Below, piece after piece: positions 56,386 to 64,000 of a stretch of 64,000 nucleotides of DNA. Source of the DNA: Podospora pseudocomata (Eukaryota; Ascomycota; Sordariomycetes; Sordariales; Podosporaceae); NCBI RefSeq assembly GCF_035222375.1, contig NW_026946363.1, positions 682,001 through 746,000 of the forward strand, in the 5' to 3' direction. Positions within the stretch are counted from its first letter, which is position 1. Every line of letters starts with the position of its first letter. Below the pieces are notes generated by a model that did no database searches, was not told the DNA's origin, and worked only from the letters and a program-made list of their open reading frames with translations. The position numbers and the translations under genes were made by a program.

Positions 56386-57664
56386 ATGGCGGCGCCAAAT
56401 TCCGAGGCCGACCAGGCCAAGCTCCAGATCTTCAAAGATGAGCTGTACGATACTATCAGGGAACATGGCAGCGAAACCCGTGTCTTCAGCCAGGCCGACC
56501 TCAAGGGTTTGGGCGTCATCCCCAACAACGACGTCAGGATACTTGTCGATGTCATTCAGATGCTCACTAATGAGAAGCTCCTCATTGGTGTTCATTTACC
56601 GGGCGGAGAACTGGGTTGGAAATGGCGAAGCAGAGAGGATGCCAAGAAGTACGTTTCCTTCTCTCAGATCTTCTCACTAGCCCACCCTGAATGCTAACTG
56701 CTCTTCGTTCTCCAGGTATACCTCCCTTCCAGACGAACCGACCAGGCTCGTATACGGCGAAATCGACCAAGCCGGCCAAGACGGTGTCTGGATCCGCCAC
56801 ATCAAGCTCCGAATCAACATCCAAGATGCCACCCTCAAGGCCTGCATCAAGTTCCTCGAGTCCAAAGGGTTCATCTCGTCCATGACCAACGTCGAGATGC
56901 CCAACCGGAAGATGTACATCAGAGCCGACCTCAAACCCTCCGAGCGCGCAACCGGCGGTCCTTGGTTCACAGACGGTGAGCTAGACGAAGCCTTTATCAA
57001 AGTCATCGAAGGTATCATTTTCGAGTACATCAAGACCCGTAGCGCATACTTTTCCAGGGGCACGGTTCTCCCTCAAAGACAACCAAAGAAGGGCGTAGTT
57101 ACCGGGGATGCCAGAGGTGTCAAGAGAACGGCGACTGACATCTCCAACGACGACGCGACACCCGCCCCTGCTCCAGCGACAAAGGCTGCCCCTCCACCGC
57201 CAAAGGGCAAGCCAATGTATCTCCCCATGCCGGCCGGGTACAAGAAATACCCTACCGTCAACGATATCACAGAGTTTATCCACAATCAAAAGGTCAGCAC
57301 TGCTATGCTCGGTGTTGCGGACATCCAGGCGTTGGTCGACGTGCTGGTATTTGACGGCCTGATTGAGCCGATCCAAGTCCACAATCGTAAGGGGTACAGG
57401 GTGGTGCGGCCAACAAAGCAGGACACGGTGTCGTATGCCAAGCGGCAGCAGGACCGAGAATCGCATCCAGAATCGGGGGATATCGTGTTAGGCCCTCCGC
57501 CGCTGAGCAACGCAGTGACTGAGGCACCGTGCGGTAAATGCCCGGTGTTTGAATTGTGCCAGGAGGGTGGACCGGTTGCGCCGAGCACGTGTGTTTACTT
57601 TCAGGAGTGGTTGGGCTTGAAAGAGCCTGCTGTTGCTACTGCCAACGGAACGGCTCCACCATGA
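56386..57664 (+). CDS. RNA polymerase III subunit RPC34/RPC6 (human POLR3F homologue)
   Basis: Two exons (56386-56648 and 56716-57664; 67-nt intron) give about 403 aa. Tandem winged-helix domains fill the N-terminal part (FKDELYDTIREHGSETRVFSQADLKG, then WIRHIKLRINIQDATLKACIKFLESKGFI). A disordered Ala/Pro linker (about 240-275) and a third winged-helix-like segment follow. The C-terminus has four Cys (PCGKCPVFELCQEGG ... STCVYFQEWL), which match the conserved Fe-S cluster of this subunit. It works in the nucleus in promoter opening and initiation by Pol III on tRNA and 5S genes, as part of the RPC82-RPC34-RPC31 trimer. Confidence 0.95.
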
Positions 57665-58046
57665 GGTCAGCTACGCATGGGCAAATTAATGAAATTCTGG
57701 TAAATATTTTTTTTGAGCATGGAGTAAGTGTAGTTTAGTAATCGGGTACTGAGTTGTAAATATAACTGATCCGCCTGGCGGAAGAGCGCGACTTTGTCAT
57801 CTCACGATTCTTGGCAATTCCGTTATCAAGGGGCGGAAGCATTGTTTACCATCTACTTCATTCAAACATAGTCCCAGATGTCGGTAACGACCTGGCAGCA
57901 GAATAATTCATGGATGAAACAATGTGAAGGCCAATGAAGTGGTGCTTTTATATTCTCCAACCTCCTAGAGGTCCACAAGACAATATGCTAACCATATCAC
58001 TGAACCACCCTCCTTCGTTCCGAAATCAACCATCGATTTAGTTGAT
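57665..58046. other. intergenic region between convergent genes
   Basis: Shared 3' flank of RPC34 (plus) and cyclophilin (minus). Nothing was seen. Confidence 0.5.
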
Positions 58047-58826
58047 TTAGTTGATCTCACCGGAGTCCTCAATGGTGGGCTTCTTGAGACCAGGCTTGAT
58101 GGCACCGGAGCCGGAGCCGGTAGCCTCAAGGAGCTTGACGACGTGCATGGAGTCATCATCGGCAACCTCGCCGAAGACGACGTGGCGGCCATCGAGCCAA
58201 GAGGTCTTCACGGTGGTGATGAAGAACTGGGAGCCGTTGCTGTGAGGGTTCAGGTCAGCTTTGTGATCAATTGAACGGGGAAATTCCGGACAGATTAATA
58301 ACTCACGTGTTGGGGCCGGCGTTGGCCATGGAGAGGAGACCAGGGCGGGTGTGCTTGATCTGGAAGTTCTCGTCGGCAAACTTCTCGCCGTAGATGGACT
58401 TGCCACCGGTGCCGTTGCCACGGGTGAAGTCACCACCCTGGAGCATGAATTCGGGGATGATGCGATGGAAGGAAGAGCCCTTGTAGCCGAAGCCGTTCTG
58501 GCCAGTGCAGAGCTCACGGAAGTTACGGGTGGTGATGGGGACAACGTCGTCGTAGAGGTTGAACTTGATAGTACCCTCCTGCTCTACGCGATTGTCAGTA
58601 TCATGGGATTGCCAGGCGTTGAACAACGTCAATGGAATAGATGGAAGGATGGCTACATACCGGCGATCTCGTTGTTGGGGCGGCCCTGGCTATCGAAGCC
58701 GGTGGGACCAGACCAAGAGACCTTGAAGAAGCTTTTGTAGGACCGTTAGCAAAGCTTCCACAAGCTGATGGTGGGGCATTGTCTCTGTTGACCCTGGAAG
58801 ACAGCGACTTACACTTGAGGGGCCAT
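58047..58826 (-). CDS. cyclophilin A-type peptidyl-prolyl cis-trans isomerase
   Basis: Four exons on the minus strand: 58826-58813 (14 nt), 58731-58661, 58583-58307 and 58239-58047, giving about 184 aa. The tiny first exon (MAPQV) was placed by its GTAAGT donor and the FF start of exon 2. The core is complete: [15 protein letters not shown] with the catalytic Arg, [17 protein letters not shown], and the cyclosporin-contact Trp in [14 protein letters not shown]. Exon 2 carries a family-typical loop ([18 protein letters not shown]). The C-terminus ([23 protein letters not shown]) is longer than yeast Cpr1 by about 15 residues. It is a cytosolic folding enzyme and the receptor for cyclosporin A. 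Confidence 0.95.
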
Positions 58827-60335
58827 GTTGATTGATGAGACTGAGAAAGCTCTAACGGAGTTTCTGATGTTGGATTGGATAGACGACGAAAAGGTGGAAG
58901 AGAATGGAGCAGTGGGAAGTTGGTGAAAGAGGGAGGAAGGTCGAGGAAGAGCAGAGCAACCGCGGGGTAGGAGGGGTCGAAACATTTTCCGGGCTGGCGA
59001 GAAACTGGGTTAGTGCTCCACATGGACCAATAAAAAAGCTATCCCTGAACAGGTACGTATACTTCACGTGAGAAAGGAGGGGCCTGTTGTGGTGTTGTCC
59101 AACCATGGCGGGGGTCATGCTTTGCCGCCCCTCACCGTCTGGTTGCTCAGCAGCTAGTACAGCACCCCCAGCAACGCTGGCGTGGGGCATGGTTTGAGGC
59201 GAACAAGATGACGGTGAACGTTCAGGACGAAGCCAACTCTGTATGTGGCCATGGCCTTTTTGTAGCAAGAGGAGGAAGAGTTGAGACGATGAGGGCAGTG
59301 ACAGAGAGACACGGGGGAGACAATTCTTGTCTTCAAGCAACCGCTTGGCTGCCGGGAAGGGGACACTGAACAACGAGACTGGACATCCCACTTCTTTGCT
59401 GACCCCCTCATGCCCATCCTCCCTCCCTCTGATCCGTGGCGATCGCGAATTGCCCCAGCCTGCAGAGGAGGGGGAACCAGATGCGGGCCGAGCTGCACGC
59501 CAATTGGCGCAGCACGTTGTTTGTCCCACGGACTGGAATCGAAGTTGGCTCAGCCCATCTCCACTGGCAGCAGTGAGAGCATCACTGCCGGCTGACATGG
59601 TACCATCTTCTTTTTTCGAGGAAGTGGGATGTCGGAAACAACAAGTGAAGCCAACCACCTAACACTGGGAAACATGGAAAGCAGGTGCAATCATCACCCA
59701 AACACCTTGTGTTTGCTTCCCCCTTTTGAGCATGGTAACCCGTCCAGGGGCTAGCTCCCAACCTCACCAGGTTGAGGAAGCTGTATCCTTGAGCTCCCAG
59801 CCGAGCTCCAAATAGTAGGCGAGAAGGACTGACCGAAAGAAGGAAAGAGAGGCACGCACCTTCCGAGTGGAACTTCACTTATAATACAGAAAGAGAAGAA
59901 TAATACACAGCTGAGAGCTGGACGAATTGAAGCACGACGGTGACGGAATGGACAAGTTCGATGGTGATGGAAAGCACTCCAAAATTTCTCTCTCTTGAGC
60001 TCTCCCACTGGCGCAAACTCTCTGAAGCTTTTCCGAGCACAGACCCACCTGGGCAGGTTCATTTGATGCCTTGATGCCTCAGGCTGCAATGGCTATTCAG
60101 ACCCACTTTCAGCAGTGCCGCGCCCAGACCCCCAGAGCCCAAAGTGTCTTGGCTGCGGCGGTTGGGAAACCGCAAGGTGTCCGTCCTCTTAACTCCACAA
60201 TATCGGTTCAACATCGAATGCGACAGCAGCAGGTCGACTCCTAAGTCCGCCGACACAAGCAAAGCTACAGCATTGCCTTGTCGCTCTGATACTCAACAAT
60301 TTCACGCTGGATAATTGTCAGGATTCTTCTTCACA
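58827..60335. other. 1.5-kb divergent intergenic region
   Basis: Promoters of cyclophilin (minus) and epsin (plus). A long minus-strand frame (58852-59658) has no family signal. No gene is supported. Confidence 0.5.
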
Positions 60336-61999
60336 ATGGATTTGAACAGTCTCCGGCAGACCGTCACCAACCTGACACTTTACGATGTCAAGGCCGGTGT
60401 GCGCAAGGTCCAGAATGGTAGGCTTGATGCGCCCGACTCCAGGTCTTCCCACATGTGCTAAACCATGCTTCCGTGTACAGCCGTCATGAACTTCACCGAG
60501 ATGGAGGCCAAGGTGCGCGAGGCCACAAATAACGAACCTTGGGGCGCATCCTCGACTCAGATGCAGGAGATTGCGGATGGCACTTTCAACTAGTACGTGG
60601 TGTTACCGGCCACACATACCAAGACACAATCTAACCACCATTCTTTTCCAGCCAAACCCTGAACGAGATTATGCCCATGATCTATCGCCGCTTTACCGAA
60701 AAGTCTGCCGAAGAGTGGCGCCAGATCTACAAGGCCCTCCAACTTCTCGAGTACCTGATCAAGCACGGCTCTGAGCGCGTTATCGACGATGCTCGCTCCC
60801 ACATTACTCTGCTCAAAATGCTTCGCCAGTTTCACTTCATTGACCAAAACGGCAAAGACCAGGGTGTTAACGTTCGCCATCGCGCCAAGGAACTTGCTGA
60901 GCTTCTTGGGGATGTTGACAGGATCCGGTCGGAGCGCAAGAAGGCACGTGCGATCAAGGGCAAGTTTGTAGGCATGCAGGGTGGGTCTGGAATGGGAAGC
61001 AGCAGTCGATATGGTGGCTTTGGGAGCAACTCGGACGGGTACAGTGGGGGCGGCGGTGGTGGCAGCAGCTCGACTTATGGTGGTGATGCTGGAGGTGTGT
61101 ACGGGGACGGTGGAGGCTTCGGCGGACAACAAAGCAGCGATTTTGGTCGAACACAAGCACGCGGGGAACAGTTTGAGGAGTACGATGAGTTTGATGGGGA
61201 TGAACGGCCAGCTGGTGGTGCTTTGTCTTCAAGCGCCCCAAGGGTGAAGCGAGACACATCCGAAAGAGCCGGTGTTAAGAAGACCACTGAACCGGCGAAG
61301 AAGAAGGCCCCTGAGGTCGATCTGTTTTCGTTCGACGAGCCCGCGACAACCTCTACCCCTCCCCTGGCTGATGCCCCGGCTGCTTCGAGCGCTGCACTCA
61401 CCAATGATGACGACGACTTCGACGATTTCCAATCGGCAGTGCCGGCTGTTGCTGCTGCCCCTGCGACCCAGTTCGCCGCTCCCCAGCCTGTCTCTGCCCC
61501 CCAACAAGCCAACCTGAGCGGCATGGTCGCCATGTCTTCTATCTCTCCGCCGCCAAGCTCAACCGCCACGCCCTCCGGCAACTTTTCGGCCTTCTCAACG
61601 CCTTTGTCTGCGACTACTCTCTCTCCTGCTGCGAAGCCAGCAGGGTTCCAAGCCTCTACACCAAACTACTTTTCTTCGGTTCAGGCGGCATCTCCAGCAG
61701 CACCTGTGGCAAAGCCTGCTGCTGCCCCTGCCTCCTTCGGCGGGCTGAAGCCAGTCACCAGTGGCTCCAAGCCAGCAGCACCCGCAGCTGGAGGTGACGC
61801 TTTCGGTTCTCTCTGGTCTCAAGCCAGTGTAGGCCTCAAGAAGAGTACCCCCACTGGGCCTGGGCCGACAATTGGACAGCTCGCGAAGGAGAAGAGCAGT
61901 GCTGGCATCTGGGGTGCGGCCAGCTCTTCTTCTCCCGCTGCTGCTAAGCCTGCGGGTAGCAAGCCGCTTGGCAATGGTCTTAATGATTTGCTGGGCTGA
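60336..61999 (+). CDS. epsin-like ENTH-domain adaptor (Ent3-type)
   Basis: Three exons: 60336-60417, 60481-60592 and 60652-61999, giving about 513 aa. The ENTH domain fills residues 10-150 (LRQTVTNLTLYDVKAGVRKVQNAVMNFTEMEAKVREATNNEPWG ... LQLLEYLIKHGSERVIDDAR). The rest is disordered. A Gly/Ser-rich stretch (about 165-220) is followed by acidic-Phe motifs (DDDDFDDFQSAV, EVDLFSFDE) of the kind that bind gamma-ear domains of GGA/AP-1. An Ala/Pro/Ser-rich region follows, then a C-terminal LNDLLG that looks like a clathrin box. Ent3-type epsins sort cargo between Golgi and endosomes. The first two exons were placed by the ENTH start and keep frame with standard splice sites. Confidence 0.94.
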
Positions 62000-63289
62000 G
62001 ATCTGATTGTGTCCTTTCAATGCTAATTTCTGATATTATTTGCGCTGCTTTTCACGGGGATAGTTGGGGAGGCTAGAAGGTCTGTCTTGATAAGATAGTC
62101 ATGCAGATGGCTTTTGGAGTATGGCGTGCCAAAATTGATCTTCAGCGTTATGCATGCATCTGAGTGGTTGTTCCAGCAATATTGCCAAGAGTGGCTGTCT
62201 GGGGATGTGGTCTCAAAAGGGGCTGGCCAGGGGCAGCTGTCCAACCCGGCCGAGCAATCGGCCCGGAGATCGAGGTGTTCCGCAGCGGCAATCATTCTAC
62301 GACACAACATCATCTGAAAGCTGATCCGGCATGCGGAAGTTTGCCGATGTCGCCGTCCCTTCTCTCCGACGGCCTGTGCTTGAGCTGCACCATGTTTACT
62401 ACGTGTTTTGGTGTGTTTAATGCTTACTCAAAATAGCCAAGTCCAGCAGATACCCTATCCTAAGGTAGTGTAGTTCAACTTGACAGATTCCGCTGCTTAC
62501 TCGATTACTGACCTCAAGACCGTTACTCGTCCTGGAACATACAGTTACCTCGGTTTAGCCAGACTTGAGGATGACTCACTGCCAGCTCCGTCCGCAACCA
62601 TCGGTTCCCTTTCCTCCTGGCCCCGGCACCGTTTTGCGGCCGGCTTGGCATTCTTACACCCGCAGATCCACGTTTCCCGGCCGCATCCTTCGGGGCCCAG
62701 GTTCTTTTCGTCTCATGTTCTCACCATTTGCCCTACTGGGAAAATCGTCCCAAGCGCCGACGGTGGCCTGGCTGGGCCTTGTAAGTGATCGACTTCAGAG
62801 GTTTGGAGTCAGGCTCGATACAACGCCAAGTCGATCATTCCTTCCTTCCACCTTCTCCAACTGTCAAATCGAACGGTTTGGACACTCGAGCGACTACCAT
62901 CTTTCCCAGAAAGGGAATCGCTATGATGGTCTGGTGATAATACATCTGAAGGGCGGTGTGTGATCAGCGAAACTGCTGCAATGAGGCCGTGTCATGGATG
63001 ACTGGGCCGGGGAAGCTTAGAGAATATATCTTCATTTGGACTTGCTGTTGCTCTTTGTGATTATGGGTAGTCGATCCTGGAATCCCTCAACTATCGCCTC
63101 TGGCTCTGATACATGTACCCGGTGGCCGACGGCGGTTTGTCCAACACTTTCGAATCCGATCTTGTTGCGAGTTCACCTTTCTTTTTCTCTACTTGAGGTT
63201 GAGAAAAGACATTCTTTGACTCTACATTTTTATTGCATGGCATCGTCCAGGCAGGGCATGCCAAGGTTTATGAGACAGTCTAAGCCATC
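62000..63289. other. 1.3-kb intergenic region
   Basis: 3' flank of epsin and promoter of the partial last gene. Plus-strand frames at 62480-62963 have no motif support. Confidence 0.5.
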
Positions 63290-64000
63290 ATGGACACCAG
63301 ATCGCTACGGCCTCAGGGCTTTCTCGGTTACTTCGTTCTCGTTGTGCGGATTCTGTCGATAGTTGCTTCGGGGCTTGTTGTAGGGTTCACGGTCAACTTC
63401 ATAGTTGCTTTCAACAAAGCAGGACTTGGGCTGCCGCCAACAATTGTGGCATTAGCGGCTTTGGTATGTCTACGAGTGTCTTCGGCTCTTAATCTATTCA
63501 GACTTGACTGACAACAGTGACCAGACCAGCACAGCACTGCTCTATACCCTAGTCACTATTACAAGCTTCAGTCGGCGATTCGTCCCATATATCGCCACTA
63601 TAGTTCTGGATTTCGTCCTTCTTATTCCAGCTGTAATTGTCACAGTACTCCTGGCCCAGCCCGTGACCAAAAGGTCATGCGCCGCCATCGCTCCTTCAAC
63701 CACCTTCACAATTACCGTGCCACCCAATACCTCATTCGGCCAAACAACATTCCCATCCAACACCAACGGGAAAGAGGCCTGCTACCGGGTATTCGCCATC
63801 TGGATCTCCCTCATCGTCCTTTCTGCCCTGTTCATCCTCAGCACGCTTTCCTCCCTCCTACTCCAACTGCGTGAGCGCAAGCTTCAACGACAGGAATACG
63901 ACTTTAACGAAAATTCGTCCGACCCTCTCAACCGCCCCGGCACCGATTTCTTCACCCAACGTCCCATCACCATCATCTCCAACCCCTCTAGAGATTATTC
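63290..64000 (+). CDS. four-TM (MARVEL-like) membrane protein, 3' end outside the window
   Basis: Exon 1 is 63290-63463 and exon 2 runs from 63525 past the window end without a stop; at least 216 aa are visible. The intron is 61 nt. Four hydrophobic helices are seen: LVVRILSIVASGLVVGFTVNFIVAF, VALAALTSTALLYTLVTITS, YIATIVLDFVLLIPAVIVTVLL and IWISLIVLSALFILSTLSSLLL. Two Cys (CAAIAPS, EACYRV) lie in the loop between helices 3 and 4. Helix order and short N-terminus fit fungal MARVEL-type proteins, which act in membrane organisation, but the domain call is tentative. The hydrophilic C-terminus (LRERKLQRQEYDFNENSSDP) starts near residue 180. Confidence 0.75.

Noticed and set aside
58852-59658. 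268-aa minus-strand frame upstream of cyclophilin
   Set aside because: No family features; it spans the cyclophilin promoter.
1-64000. tRNA, rRNA or CRISPR features
   Set aside because: No convincing A/B-box pairs, rRNA segments or spaced repeat arrays were seen by eye; a tRNA search program could still find one.

Overview
The window looks like a chromosome segment of a filamentous ascomycete, most likely a Sordariomycete (Sordariales-like). The evidence is compact genes with 50-75 nt introns that start GTAAGT/GTATGT and have CTAAC/CTGAC branch sites, fungal-only families (DUF3433, CFEM-like, WSC, Kre9-like, fungal HNH and NACHT genes), lignocellulose enzymes with a fungal CBM1, and Fot1/pogo transposon debris. 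The order-level placement is inference. I rebuilt the exon structures by eye from splice signals, reading frame and family conservation.

Layout. 1-5.8 kb: a TauD/TfdA dioxygenase, a small Cys-rich ORF, a single-pass surface protein (minus) and ribosomal protein eL42. 7-11 kb: a large DUF3433 membrane protein with a repetitive Thr/Pro/Val stalk. 14-19.7 kb: a chitin deacetylase with a CBM18 at each end, a type-II WSC protein and an ATF/CREB-like bZIP factor (minus). 22.9-28.1 kb: a tandem CFEM-like membrane protein, a GH3 beta-xylosidase and a membrane RING-H2 protein (minus). 29.6-43.1 kb: Sti1/Hop, nicotinamidase (minus), HMG-CoA reductase and a DHA2 MFS pump. 44.1-45.3 kb: a CE1 acetylxylan esterase with CBM1. 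45.85-51.04 kb: a decayed accessory island. 52.4-64 kb: a Kre9-like wall protein, a DHA1 MFS transporter, RNA polymerase III subunit RPC34, cyclophilin A (minus), an Ent3-type epsin and a four-TM membrane protein cut by the window end.

The accessory island holds, in order, a solo LTR with a 5-bp target duplication, a five-copy 21-bp array, a 5'-truncated Fot1/pogo transposase abutting a broken HNH-nuclease gene, a 132-bp MITE-like hairpin flanked by a 10-bp direct repeat, and a broken NACHT/NLR-type gene. It sits between two intact secreted or cell-wall genes.

Themes. Housekeeping genes (eL42, Sti1, HMGR, RPC34, cyclophilin, epsin) alternate with surface and secretome genes: chitin deacetylase, WSC, CFEM-like, Kre9-like, xylosidase and acetylxylan esterase. 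The last two act on the same polymer (xylan), but nothing shows that they form a cluster. I found no secondary-metabolite cluster, tRNA, rRNA or CRISPR.

The most unusual signal is compositional. Several non-housekeeping genes switch abruptly within the reading frame from A/C-ending to G/T-ending codons, always in that order along the coding strand.
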